From: a virus
IMG/VR virus record: IMGVR_UViG_3300033149_004276
Location: 1 to 20,581 of that record
Reading direction: 5' to 3' (one strand)
Length of the DNA stretch: 20,581 bases
This document shows, piece after piece, positions 1-6,313 of the stretch. A program made the translations under genes and the position numbers. The stretch's first letter is position 1; every line of letters starts with the position of its first letter. The notes beneath the pieces are model-generated. The model made no database searches. It was not told the DNA's origin and saw only the letters and a program-made list of their open reading frames with translations.

Positions 1-149
1 CGGGCGCGGTCCCAGTTGTCCCGCGCCCAGATAAACCGGTCATCGTCCGGTATGCCGCGGACGCTGCGGATGCCGAACCGGACGATTGGCCAGGCTGCTT
101 CGTCCAGCAGCCTAGCCAGTTCGTACAACCCTGAGACCGTCAACCTCAT
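1..149 (-). CDS. Small phage hypothetical protein, 3' end cut by window edge
   Basis: This minus-strand frame is open from an ATG at 147-149 to the window edge, giving 49 codons without a stop. The start is supported by an AGGAGG ribosome binding site a few bases upstream, which overlaps the end of the preceding minus-strand gene. The stop of that gene and this ATG are one base apart, so the two are probably translationally coupled. The visible peptide begins MRLTVSGLYELARLL, probably a helix, and has later charged and aromatic residues. I recognise no family. It is probably the third gene of a small leftward operon. Confidence 0.6.
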   Translation of the reverse strand, partial: MRLTVSGLYELARLLDEAAWPIVRFGIRSVRGIPDDDRFIWARDNWDRA

Positions 150-150
150 G

Positions 151-393
151 TTATGCCTCCTGATCGATACTGATATACCAGACCGCGCCGGTCCCATCTC
201 GGCGCGTAATCTGGTAGTGGCCCACACGTGCCGAACCCGTGACGTAGTAGATGGGCTTGTTGGTGCTTGGGTCCCATTCCTCCCGCCACGTTCTGGCGAG
301 GTCCGCGGCGTAGGCGCGGGCTTCGCCAAGTGTGGGGAAGGACTCCGCAATGTCCGGCATATAGCCGGGCATCCGCTGGCTTACTACATACAT
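151..393 (-). CDS. Small phage hypothetical protein (80 aa)
   Basis: An 80-residue ORF starts at an ATG preceded by GGGAGG with ideal spacing. It contains a helical stretch (GEARAYAADLARTWREEW, residues about 25-42) followed by a beta-rich C-terminus with the pattern YYVTG...HYQITRRDG...VWYIS. This looks like a small alpha/beta protein of the kind common in phage early or accessory operons. No domain is recognised. It lies downstream of the gene at 454-678, with a perfect hairpin between them, and one base before the next gene at 1-149. A genuine gene is likely because of the ribosome binding site, the coupling and the ordinary amino-acid composition; the function is unknown. Confidence 0.7.
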   Translation of the reverse strand: MYVVSQRMPGYMPDIAESFPTLGEARAYAADLARTWREEWDPSTNKPIYYVTGSARVGHYQITRRDGTGAVWYISIDQEA

Positions 394-412
394 GATAACC
401 TCCCTTCGGTTT

Positions 413-442
413 CCCCGTGAGGGATATCATTCCCTCACGGGG
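413..442. other. Perfect 12-bp inverted repeat between two minus-strand genes
   Basis: CCCCGTGAGGGA (413-424) and TCCCTCACGGGG (431-442) are perfect inverse complements around a 6-nt loop. In minus-strand RNA this forms a strong hairpin about 20 nt upstream of the start of the 151-393 gene. No T tract follows on either side, so an intrinsic terminator is not well supported. An mRNA stability, processing or protein-binding site is equally possible. Confidence 0.6.
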
Positions 443-453
443 TAAGACCTAAC

Positions 454-678
454 CTAAAGCGGACGCGCCCAGTACAGCGCCCAAGTGAGACCGTCGGGCA
501 CGTCCTGCGGTCCGAGGGTGCGCCAGGTACCATTGGCGGCATATGCCGCAATGGTCCGGTGACCCTGCCGCTTGGTCACGACGTACTCGGTGCCGTTGTC
601 GCCGATGGCAACGGCGACCGGGTGGCCGTGGTAGCCGTAGAAGTGGCTGATGAAGTTGTGAACCTCGGACGGTAGCAT
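454..678 (-). CDS. Small phage hypothetical protein (74 aa)
   Basis: I chose the ATG at 676-678 because AAGGAGG sits directly upstream of it. The frame is open further upstream to 729, but that start would lie on the promoter -10 region. The 74-residue product (starting MLPSEVHNFISHFYGYHGHP) has the pattern VAVAIGDNGTEYVVTKRQGH, beta-strand-like, and a Trp-rich C-terminus. No family is recognised. It is the first gene of the leftward set and sits about 40 nt behind a clear promoter, so it is probably expressed separately from the rightward structural operon. Confidence 0.7.
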   Translation of the reverse strand: MLPSEVHNFISHFYGYHGHPVAVAIGDNGTEYVVTKRQGHRTIAAYAANGTWRTLGPQDVPDGLTWALYWARPL

Positions 679-715
679 GGGAAACCTCCTTGGTGGTGAT
701 GGGTGTGTGCGACGC

Positions 716-737
716 TTACAATGTAACACACAGTTAC
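716..737. promoter_or_regulatory. Operator-like palindromes over the leftward promoter
   Basis: TTACAATGTAA (716-726) is a perfect 5+1+5 palindrome overlapping the -10 box. GTAACACACAGTTAC (723-737) is a second inverted repeat with 5-bp arms within the spacer. Placement over a core promoter suggests a repressor or activator site. No cognate regulator gene is visible in the window. Confidence 0.4.
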
Positions 738-748
738 GATTTTGTCAA
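720..748 (-). promoter_or_regulatory. Sigma70-type leftward promoter
   Basis: Read on the minus strand there is a perfect -35 TTGACA (743-748), a 17-bp spacer (726-742) and a -10 TACATT (720-725). Transcription would start near 712, giving a leader of roughly 35 nt before the gene at 454-678. The palindrome TTACAATGTAA (716-726) covers the -10 box, and GTAAC...GTTAC arms (723-737) lie in the spacer, so a repressor could bind here. The promoter is read directly from sequence; regulation is inference. Confidence 0.7.
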
Positions 749-819
749 GTCCCCGGGGCCTAGATTCGGGGATTCGTTGGAGATTTTCACAAAGTCCGCG
801 GTGGCAATCTGGGAGGAGG

Positions 820-1215
820 GTACACGGGGAACTTGGACGACATACATATATAGGTAGTGCGATCCCGGCACTTGGGGAACTTGGGCGAGGACCCGCGGAC
901 TTGGAGGATTGGCCGAGGATACGACATATATATGTGACGTGTTGATGGTGTAGGCTCGGGGATTCGCGGACTTGGAGACTTGGGGGATTCGCGGACTTGG
1001 ATACCTCCGCCCGGCGAGGACGGTAGGATTGGAACACGGAGCCCCTACCGTAGACTTGGAGGATTGCAGACTTGGGGATTGGCGGACTTGGTGAATGGTA
1101 GGCTTGGAGGACCTAGATACCTCCACCCGGTGACGATGATAGGCTTGGTTTGCTGATGGTAGGCTTGCGGACTTGGAGGATTCGCGGACTCGGGGATTGG
1201 AGACTTGGAGCCCTT
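820..1215 (+). repeat. Degenerate G-rich ACTTGG repeat array upstream of the TerS-like gene
   Basis: The plus strand holds at least twelve copies of ACTTGG, mostly inside longer variants of GCGGACTTGGAGGATT, with related GGCTTGG copies. Two larger related blocks share GATACCTCC(G/A)CCCGG near 998 and 1116. ACGACATA recurs at 837-844 and 921-928. A similar fragment, GGCTTGGGACATGGAGCCCC, follows the TerS-like gene at about 1740. The array occupies most of the non-coding interval 749-1220, and weaker copies begin near 762. The long minus-strand frames across it are repeat artefacts. It could be a terminase (pac/cos) recognition region or a replication origin; the sequence shows only the repeats. 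Confidence 0.65.
924..935. repeat. 12-bp perfect AT palindrome
   Basis: ACATATATATGT is a perfect palindrome within the ACTTGG array. A related ACATATATA string occurs at 845-852, 80-odd bases upstream, in the same repeat context. It is an AT-rich island in a G-rich stretch, which fits a protein binding or duplex-unwinding site, but no function can be assigned. Confidence 0.4.
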
Positions 1216-1220
1216 GGACG

Positions 1221-1739
1221 ATGACAAGCGAAGGCAAGTATAGCCACGAGCTGCGGGAAGTGCTAGCCCGGTTGTCTCCCGCTGCGCTGCGAATGGTTGA
1301 GACACGGCTTAGCTGTCGGAGCGAAGCGGAGACCGCCCGGCGTCTTGGTCTGGACCCGTCAACGATATATACCTGCGCCGAGATAGACGATATACGCCTA
1401 GCCGTCTCGCTGTGTATGCGCGAGCGAATAGCGTTACATCAAGAACGCCTTACACGATTGGCTAGCCGTGCTATCGAGGTACTAGAATCCGAGTTAGATA
1501 ACCCTAGCCCACGCGGTCACAGATACGACGCTGCTATCGCAATATTAGACCGTGTGCTTGGCAAGCCGACGGAACGGGTACAACTACAGTCAGACGCCCT
1601 AGCCGAAGTCTCCCGCCTAGTCTCGACCCTACGCCAACGCATCCCGACCGTAGAAGAGTCACAACGCCGCAAACAGGCACAGATAGCAGCACCGGACCCG
1701 GAGCCCGCCCTACCCCCGTCTGGTCCCGCCGAGCAGTGA
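1221..1739 (+). CDS. HTH protein, probable terminase small subunit
   Basis: The start at ATG 1221 (172 aa) is preferred; an in-frame TTG at 1173 would translate repeat-array sequence. Only a weak GGAG lies 10 nt upstream. Residues about 32-53 (CRSEAETARRLGLDPSTIYT) form a clear helix-turn-helix. Residues 70-120 are helical and end in AILDRVLGKPTERVQ, a pattern typical of phage small-terminase-like proteins, where the helix-rich centre precedes an oligomerisation region. The C-terminus is charged and Pro-rich. Known role of the family: TerS binds the packaging site and regulates TerL. Position just upstream of TerL and next to an iteron-like array supports this. A plain transcriptional regulator is the alternative. 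Confidence 0.6.
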   Translation: MTSEGKYSHELREVLARLSPAALRMVETRLSCRSEAETARRLGLDPSTIYTCAEIDDIRLAVSLCMRERIALHQERLTRLASRAIEVLESELDNPSPRGHRYDAAIAILDRVLGKPTERVQLQSDALAEVSRLVSTLRQRIPTVEESQRRKQAQIAAPDPEPALPPSGPAEQ

Positions 1740-1826
1740 GGCTTGGGACATGGAGCCCCTCCCCTCCCGTTTTTGGAAACCCTTTTGCCCATTTCCCCTC
1801 CGCCCTGTATCCGCCAGAGTGACCGT

Positions 1827-1911
1827 GTGGCAGGGCCGCCGCGACTCTTGTCGCCGGCGATTGCAATCGCGGCGATTGGAAGTGGCAAGGCCACCGGCGA
1901 TTGGAAATCGC
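1827..1911 (+). repeat. Double-hairpin elements, first cluster (one variant and one canonical copy)
   Basis: The canonical copy is 1882-1911: hairpin 1 is GTGGC-AAG-GCCAC, then CG, then hairpin 2 GCGAT-TGGAA-ATCGC. Before it, 1827-1854 has GTGGC-AGG-GCCGC (one G-T wobble) and GCGAC-TCTT-GTCGC. Next comes an extra hairpin GCGAT-TGCA-ATCGC (1857-1870) and a half copy GCGATTGGAA (1872-1881). The stems keep pairing while their bases change, which points to a structured nucleic acid rather than simple repeats. The cluster lies in the non-coding stretch after the TerS-like gene; 1740-1826 and 1912-2019 show no further gene. Confidence 0.85.
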
Positions 1912-2019
1912 ATCGCTTTGCAGGATCAGTAAACAAAACACGGGGTTTAGGCCATGCTTAGCACCGTTTCGTTCGTCAAAATGCAGGATATGCTGCTAGG
2001 AACCGCAAGGAGGGAATGC

Positions 2020-2049
2020 ATGGCAAGGCCATCGGCGATTGGAAATCGC
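2020..2049 (+). repeat. Double-hairpin element containing a start codon
   Basis: Hairpin 1 is ATGGC-AAG-GCCAT, a compensatory change from GTGGC/GCCAC. Hairpin 2 is the canonical GCGAT-TGGAA-ATCGC. The first three bases are the likely ATG of the small ORF ending at 2280, with AAGGAGGG (2007-2014) at good distance. Confidence 0.85.
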
Positions 2050-2280
2050 ATAGTGACCACATGCAGCGCGGCGAGGCCCCCGACGATTGGAAATCGCGCC
2101 GCCGACGATTGGGAATCGTATCGTGACGACTGGGGGTCGTATGATGGTTGGTGGTTCCGGCTTGCTGATATTGATGCGGTGAAGCGTTACTTTGGTGGTT
2201 GTACGATTGTGCTCAAATCCGGCAACACGGTTAGTCTACAGGGTGAGGAGGCCGACAGGTTTATGGCCGACTTGACATAG
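2020..2280 (+). CDS. Small ORF largely built from palindromic elements (86 aa)
   Basis: The ATG at 2020 is chosen because AAGGAGGG (2007-2014) is spaced 6 nt from it; an in-frame ATG at 1954 exists without a ribosome binding site. The first half is element-encoded (MARPSAIGNRIV, then ARPPTIGNR, DDWESY, DDWGSY). Residues about 44-86, from WWFRLADIDAVKRYF through GNTVSLQGEEADRFMADL, look like an ordinary small alpha/beta protein unrelated to the repeats. It may be an older small gene whose 5' end was overwritten or extended by element insertion. The function is unknown. The stop codon is immediately followed by another element at 2281. It could also be non-functional. Confidence 0.45.
   Translation: MARPSAIGNRIVTTCSAARPPTIGNRAADDWESYRDDWGSYDGWWFRLADIDAVKRYFGGCTIVLKSGNTVSLQGEEADRFMADLT
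2068..2140 (+). repeat. Degenerate double-hairpin copy plus two second-hairpin copies
   Basis: 2068-2097 is a full-length copy with one mismatch in each stem (GCGGC/GCCCC and ACGAT/ATCGC). 2105-2119 is ACGAT-TGGGA-ATCGT and 2126-2140 is ACGAC-TGGGG-GTCGT, both with fully paired covarying stems. All three are read through in frame by the ORF 2020-2280, giving the repeated peptide DDWESY/DDWGSY. Confidence 0.8.
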
Positions 2281-2308
2281 GTGGCAGAGCCACCGACGGT
2301 TGAAACGT
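2281..2308 (+). repeat. Double-hairpin element, diverged copy
   Basis: GTGGC-AGA-GCCAC is followed by CG and a diverged second hairpin, ACGGT-TGA-AACGT (4 of 5 pairs, short loop). It starts directly after the TAG at 2278-2280. Confidence 0.7.
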
Positions 2309-2376
2309 GAATAAAAGTCACGAGTAAATGCGTATATATAAGTGAAGAGTTTCTCTGGACGTTTTCACCACGCTGT

Positions 2377-2406
2377 GTGGCAAGGCCACCGGCGATTGGA
2401 AATCGC
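2377..2406 (+). repeat. Double-hairpin element, canonical copy
   Basis: GTGGC-AAG-GCCAC, CG, GCGAT-TGGAA-ATCGC, identical to 1882-1911. It lies in the gap between the small ORF and TerL. The AT-rich stretch 2309-2376 before it holds no gene that I can support. Confidence 0.9.
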
Positions 2407-2433
2407 AACGTAGAGATATTCTCCTGGCCTTCC

Positions 2434-2463
2434 GTGGCAAGGCCACCGGCGACTAGAAGTCGC
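2434..2463 (+). repeat. Double-hairpin element with covarying second stem
   Basis: Hairpin 1 is canonical. Hairpin 2 is GCGAC-TAGAA-GTCGC, where a T-A pair of the canonical stem has become C-G on both sides. Confidence 0.9.
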
Positions 2464-2490
2464 CCAGAATCCCCCCTACTTTCCCCCAAC

Positions 2491-2521
2491 GCGGCATTTG
2501 CCGCCGACGATTAGAAATCGT
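2491..2521 (+). repeat. Double-hairpin element abutting the TerL start codon
   Basis: GCGGC-ATTT-GCCGC, CG, ACGAT-TAGAA-ATCGT: both stems are changed in a compensatory way and fully paired. The last base is immediately followed by the TerL ATG at 2522. No Shine-Dalgarno sequence lies between, so the second hairpin occupies the place where ribosomes would bind. Confidence 0.9.
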
Positions 2522-3844
2522 ATGGCAGAGTTAGCCCTTTGGGACATTCCGCTGGAGCTCAAGGAAGCCTTATGGGCGCACAGCGGTTACGTTCCCACCC
2601 CCGAACAACTAGCTGTCCATGCGGACAACTCCAGGATCAAGCAGGTCGTTGGCGGAGAGCGGGCCGGCAAGTCTCGCCTGACCGCCGAGGAGCTGTACTG
2701 CTGGGCCACCTACGATCCGGGTCTCTACTGGATTGTAGGCCCGGACTACGATCTAGCCAGACCGGAGTTTGAGCACCTGGTCAGGGCTTTGGGAGTACAG
2801 ATCAAAGACCTCTCTCAGCCGAAAGCAGGCTCCTGGGAGCTCAAGACCCACCTCGGGTCCCATGTAGTTACGAAGACCTCCACTGATCCTATGTCCCTGG
2901 CCGGGCGTGCTCCCAAGGGCATTGCTATGGTGGAGGCCGCCCAGCAAACCTACGAGGCCTTTCTGAGGGTACGGGGGCGGGTGGCCGAGACCCGGGGGCC
3001 GCTGATCCTTTCCGGGACTCTGGAGGGTGTCGCCTTCGTATCTTGGTATCACGACCTGTACAGGCGCTGGCGGGCCGACAACCCTGACGACGCTCGTTCT
3101 TTCTCCATCCCCACCTGGTCCAATACTGCCATTTTCCCCGGCGGCAGGGATGATCCCGAGATCAAGTCTCTGGAGGCCACCTACCCTCGGGACGTGTTTC
3201 TGGAGCGGTTCGGGGCCGAGCCCTCTATGCCTCTCAGTCTGGTCTTTCGTGAGTTCAGCCATCCGGAGCACGTTCAGACCTGCGTTCTCGACAAGAAGGA
3301 GGGTGTTCAGCTCTGGATAGACCCCGGATATGCGGGGGCTTACGCAGTGCTGGCCGTGCAGGTTCGGGACGAGCACGTGTACGTGCTGGACGAGGTTTAC
3401 GAAAGGGGCCAGACCGCACACCAAGTCATTCAGGAGTGCAGGAGCCGCCCCTGGTGGAAGTATGTCAAAGCCGGGGTGATAGATATTGCCGCCAGGCAGC
3501 ACCACGGTCAAGAGTCCCAACTGGAGATATGGGCGCATTTGACCGGCCTCCGACTCCATTCCCAGAAAGTCCCTATTCCCGATGGCATTCTCCGTCTCCG
3601 AACCTTCCTCGTTGATCCCGAGACCGGGAAGCCCCGCATTACTTTCGACCCGAAGTGTGTCAACACTATCCGCGAGTTTGCCCTCTATCGGTACAAGGAC
3701 GCAAAAGAGGGCCGCCCCATCTCAGAAACCCCGATTAGCGCCGACAACCACGCGATATCTGCTCTCATTTACGGCCTGGTGTCTAACTTTGGCTTTGTGC
3801 GGCTTCGCCGTGAGCGTATACGGGCCAGGATCAGCCGTAACTAA
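2522..3844 (+). CDS. terL: Phage terminase large subunit (ATPase and nuclease)
   Basis: TerL is the motor that translocates DNA through the portal and cuts the concatemer. The 440-residue length fits the family. The N-terminal ATPase has a Walker A motif GGERAGKS (residues 44-51) and a Walker B-like segment GIAMVE (133-138, with E138 as likely catalytic glutamate). The C-terminal RNase H-like nuclease shows WIDPGY (D268), VLDEVYE (D290/E291), GVIDIAAR (D321) and ADNHAISAL (D408). ATG 2522 is preferred over the in-frame TTG at 2498, which lies inside the preceding palindromic element. Neither has a clear ribosome binding site, which is odd for an essential gene. TerS-like protein lies upstream and portal downstream, the standard packaging order. 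Confidence 0.93.
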   Translation: MAELALWDIPLELKEALWAHSGYVPTPEQLAVHADNSRIKQVVGGERAGKSRLTAEELYCWATYDPGLYWIVGPDYDLARPEFEHLVRALGVQIKDLSQPKAGSWELKTHLGSHVVTKTSTDPMSLAGRAPKGIAMVEAAQQTYEAFLRVRGRVAETRGPLILSGTLEGVAFVSWYHDLYRRWRADNPDDARSFSIPTWSNTAIFPGGRDDPEIKSLEATYPRDVFLERFGAEPSMPLSLVFREFSHPEHVQTCVLDKKEGVQLWIDPGYAGAYAVLAVQVRDEHVYVLDEVYERGQTAHQVIQECRSRPWWKYVKAGVIDIAARQHHGQESQLEIWAHLTGLRLHSQKVPIPDGILRLRTFLVDPETGKPRITFDPKCVNTIREFALYRYKDAKEGRPISETPISADNHAISALIYGLVSNFGFVRLRRERIRARISRN

Positions 3845-3866
3845 GCGATCTTTGCGGCCTTGCCGT
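3845..3866 (-). repeat. Degenerate reverse-oriented double-hairpin element
   Basis: Immediately after the TerL stop, GCGATC begins as in the intact reverse copy at 12745, which also directly follows a TAA. Hairpin 1 is present as GCGGC-CTT-GCCGT (one wobble pair), but the second half of hairpin 2 is missing. It sits head to head with the forward copy at 3868-3897. Confidence 0.6.
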
Positions 3867-3867
3867 G

Positions 3868-3897
3868 GCGGCAAAGCCGCTGACGATCACGAATCGT
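3868..3897 (+). repeat. Double-hairpin element upstream of the portal gene
   Basis: GCGGC-AAA-GCCGC, TG, ACGAT-CACGA-ATCGT: both stems are fully paired, with changes from the canonical copy on both sides. The portal ribosome binding site AAGGA (3899-3903) begins two bases after the element, so this hairpin lies directly against the initiation region. Confidence 0.85.
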
Positions 3898-3908
3898 GAA
3901 GGACCACC

Positions 3909-6104
3909 ATGAGTGACGAATACCCCGATCTGGACGCCCTGAAGGACCGCCTGAGGTCAGACTGGTCGGAGCGGGACCGCGTTATCAAGGAAATGCGCTC
4001 TCTGCGCTTTATGGAGTGGGAGCCAGAGGTCCCCGTAAGCATGGAGCCGGAGACGGTGAGATCGCCGATTGCTCACCAGATCGTGGAAAGAATGACCGGC
4101 ACACTGACGGCCAACCCCCCAACCATCACAGTTCCCCCTGCTGACGAGACCCAGGATGCCAGGGAACGATCCTCCAAGATGGAGAAGTTCCTGGCAGCGG
4201 GTATGCACAGGTTGCAACAGCAGTCGGACCAAGATGTCGTAGATCGGTTTATCGAGTCGCTCATCGCCGATGGTCACGGTTGTATGCGGATGCTCTATGC
4301 GCCGCAGCTGTGGCGCGGTTTCCCCCGCAAGACCAAGGATGAGGAAGACCGCGAGTACAACAAGCGGACCGAGATATGGAAAAAGGGGCGCTCCTTGCCG
4401 ATTGCCTGGAACTGGGTAGACCCCCTTACTGTATATCCGCTGTACGGCGAGTTCGGGCTCTATGGCGTTCTGGAGATTGACGAAAGGGATCTTCTCACCC
4501 TCCACCCCGACAAGTGGAACATACAGAAGCCCGATTTGGAAAACCTATCCCGGCTCAACCGACGTAAGGGCACCTCGGTGGAGTTCGCTCAGTGGTGGAC
4601 TCCAGAGACTCTCACCTACTGGGTGGAGGGGGAGATCGTCCATCATCAGAAGCACAAGTACGGTGCTCCGCCCTATGTCTATGCCATGGGACTGGGCGCT
4701 GCCAGTACGGACCCCAAATACATGGGCATGTCCTGTATCTGGCCCATTCGGGAGCTCATTCCCTACCTGGATCGGCTGCTTTCCCAGAAGGCCACGGCTA
4801 TTCGCATGTGGTGTTGGCCCACCGTGGTGGTCAGGCAAACGAACTTGAGCGATCTCATTGGCGCTGGGGAGGGGGAGACTCCGCTTAGGGAGATAAACAT
4901 TGCTCCCGGTTCTACGGTAAGTCTCTACCAGGATGAGGAGATCAGCTTCCTGACCTGGCAGGGGAACGGCCCCGATGCCGACGAGATGGTCCGGCTGGTG
5001 ATGTCCATGATCGAGCGGGCCGGGCTCTCCGATGCCATGTACGGACAGTCTGCCGGCGAGTCGGGCTATGCACTGAACCAACTCATCGCCGCAGCCCGGA
5101 TGCGCTTCAAGCCCATCATCGCCCACGCGGAGCGGGCTCTGGAGATGCAGATGGAGGTGTTGCTGGACATCATCGAGAATCACGCCAAGCAGAAGCTCTA
5201 CGTCTACCCCCGTGGGGAAAAGGGATGGATCGGTCTGGGTCCGGACGATATCAGGGGCTATCGCCAGGTTCGGGTAGAGCTGAACCCGGTTATGCCTACC
5301 GACGCCTATGCCAGGAGCTCCCAGGCTATCAACGAGGTGAACGCGGGACTTCGGAGCCGCGAGTCGGCCATGGAGATGATCGACATTCCCCAGCCCGATG
5401 AGGAGATGCGCCGCATTCTGCTGGATAAGTGGAAGGCTGATCCCAAGGTGCAGCAGTGGCTCATAGACCAGGCTCTCAAGAAGGCCGGAATCATGCTCTC
5501 CCAGGGCGATATGACTATGAGCCAGATACAGAAGGCGTATCCCGATATGCCCCCAGGATTGCAGCAAGCGGTATCGGCCAGGTTGCAGGCCAGCGCCCCT
5601 CCGGGGATGAGCGTACAGCAACTGGGCATGAGGGAGCCTCCGCAGGGTGGATTTAGGCCCGGAGAGTCTCCCGGGATTGAGCAGGCCGGAATACCCATGG
5701 GGCTACCAATGGGACAACCAATGGGACCACCAGTGGGGTTTCCAAGCGGCCCGGTAGCCATGGGTAACCCCCAGGAGCTGGTACAGCAGTATGCGCAGCT
5801 TGTTCAGGTGCTGGCCCAGAGGATGGGGATAACCGAAGAGCAACTGGTGCAGTGGCTCATTCAGCAAGCTCAGCAGCTGGGTATCCCGTTGCAGCAACTT
5901 ATTCAGCAGTTAGCGGAAAGGATACTGGGCGGCGCTACGCCCACCGCCACGGGACAACAGTTTCGTGGGGCTGGGCCGCAGGTGATGGCTACACCCGGGG
6001 TTAGGGCTACGCCACAGCCAGCTCGCGTAGGCAGAAGAGTGATGCCAAGTGGCATTGCTACAGGAATGGCACCCGCAGCAAAGCGCAGAGGAATAGAGTC
6101 CTAG
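3909..6104 (+). CDS. Phage portal protein
   Basis: The portal forms the dodecameric ring at the capsid vertex through which DNA is packaged and ejected. The 731-residue length is close to P22-type portals. The N-terminal region (residues about 1-120) with SPIAHQIVERMTGTLTANPP resembles the start of this family. The middle (about 130-480) is the mixed core, including AGLSDAMYGQSAGESGYALN, typical of the portal clip/stem region. Residues about 590-620 are a Pro/Met/Gly-rich repeat (GLPMGQPMGPPVG), followed by Gln-rich helices (about 620-675), a plausible barrel-like C-terminus. AAGGA precedes ATG 3909. The stop overlaps the next start by one base. The last codons (AAKRRGIES) recur in degraded form at 6314-6364. 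Confidence 0.88.
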   Translation: MSDEYPDLDALKDRLRSDWSERDRVIKEMRSLRFMEWEPEVPVSMEPETVRSPIAHQIVERMTGTLTANPPTITVPPADETQDARERSSKMEKFLAAGMHRLQQQSDQDVVDRFIESLIADGHGCMRMLYAPQLWRGFPRKTKDEEDREYNKRTEIWKKGRSLPIAWNWVDPLTVYPLYGEFGLYGVLEIDERDLLTLHPDKWNIQKPDLENLSRLNRRKGTSVEFAQWWTPETLTYWVEGEIVHHQKHKYGAPPYVYAMGLGAASTDPKYMGMSCIWPIRELIPYLDRLLSQKATAIRMWCWPTVVVRQTNLSDLIGAGEGETPLREINIAPGSTVSLYQDEEISFLTWQGNGPDADEMVRLVMSMIERAGLSDAMYGQSAGESGYALNQLIAAARMRFKPIIAHAERALEMQMEVLLDIIENHAKQKLYVYPRGEKGWIGLGPDDIRGYRQVRVELNPVMPTDAYARSSQAINEVNAGLRSRESAMEMIDIPQPDEEMRRILLDKWKADPKVQQWLIDQALKKAGIMLSQGDMTMSQIQKAYPDMPPGLQQAVSARLQASAPPGMSVQQLGMREPPQGGFRPGESPGIEQAGIPMGLPMGQPMGPPVGFPSGPVAMGNPQELVQQYAQLVQVLAQRMGITEEQLVQWLIQQAQQLGIPLQQLIQQLAERILGGATPTATGQQFRGAGPQVMATPGVRATPQPARVGRRVMPSGIATGMAPAAKRRGIES

Positions 6105-6310
6105 TGAAAGCACAGCGCGCCCTGGCCTGGATCGAAGCTGACGACGATCACCTCCCCGAGGATGGACAAGACGTTGTGGTACAGACCTTCGAGGGGGATG
6201 AATACGTACTGGACTACGACGGCAGCGACCTAGATAAAGGCTTTATGGTGGAGTGGGAGCATGTAATGCGTTGGCGTCCGGCCATCGACGAGGACTACGA
6301 GGGGTGGTGA
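6104..6310 (+). CDS. Small acidic protein, translationally coupled to portal (68 aa)
   Basis: The GTG start at 6104 shares its first base with the portal TAG stop. AGAGGAA inside the portal tail serves as ribosome binding site. The product is very acidic (DDDHLPEDG, DYDGSDLDKG, DEDYEGW) with a central beta pattern VVVQTFEGDEYVLDYD. No family is recognised. It sits between the true portal end and a duplicated portal tail, which suggests that it arrived by insertion or by a duplication spanning this point. It may be a small virion or accessory protein; an acidic DNA-mimic role is only a speculation from composition. Confidence 0.65.
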   Translation: MKAQRALAWIEADDDHLPEDGQDVVVQTFEGDEYVLDYDGSDLDKGFMVEWEHVMRWRPAIDEDYEGW

Positions 6311-6313
6311 CAT

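Noticed and set aside
413-442. Rho-independent terminator
   Set aside because: The stem is strong but no T tract follows on either strand.
576-1305. Several long minus-strand frames with Ser/Pro-rich products
   Set aside because: They translate the ACTTGG array in different frames, give low-complexity peptides such as PSLQVRESPSL and lack ribosome binding sites.
2309-2376. Promoter for TerL in the AT-rich stretch
   Set aside because: TATATA occurs, but no -35 box lies at an acceptable distance.
1827-2521. CRISPR-like array of ~30-bp repeats
   Set aside because: Spacing between copies is irregular, some copies are partial, two distant copies are reversed, stems covary between copies, and no cas gene is present. 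These are dispersed palindromic elements.
2753-3559. Long minus-strand frame opposite TerL
   Set aside because: Shadow of the TerL coding sequence, without a start signal or recognisable domain.
4545-5621. Long minus-strand frame opposite portal
   Set aside because: Shadow frame produced by portal codon bias; no ribosome binding site and no plausible domain.
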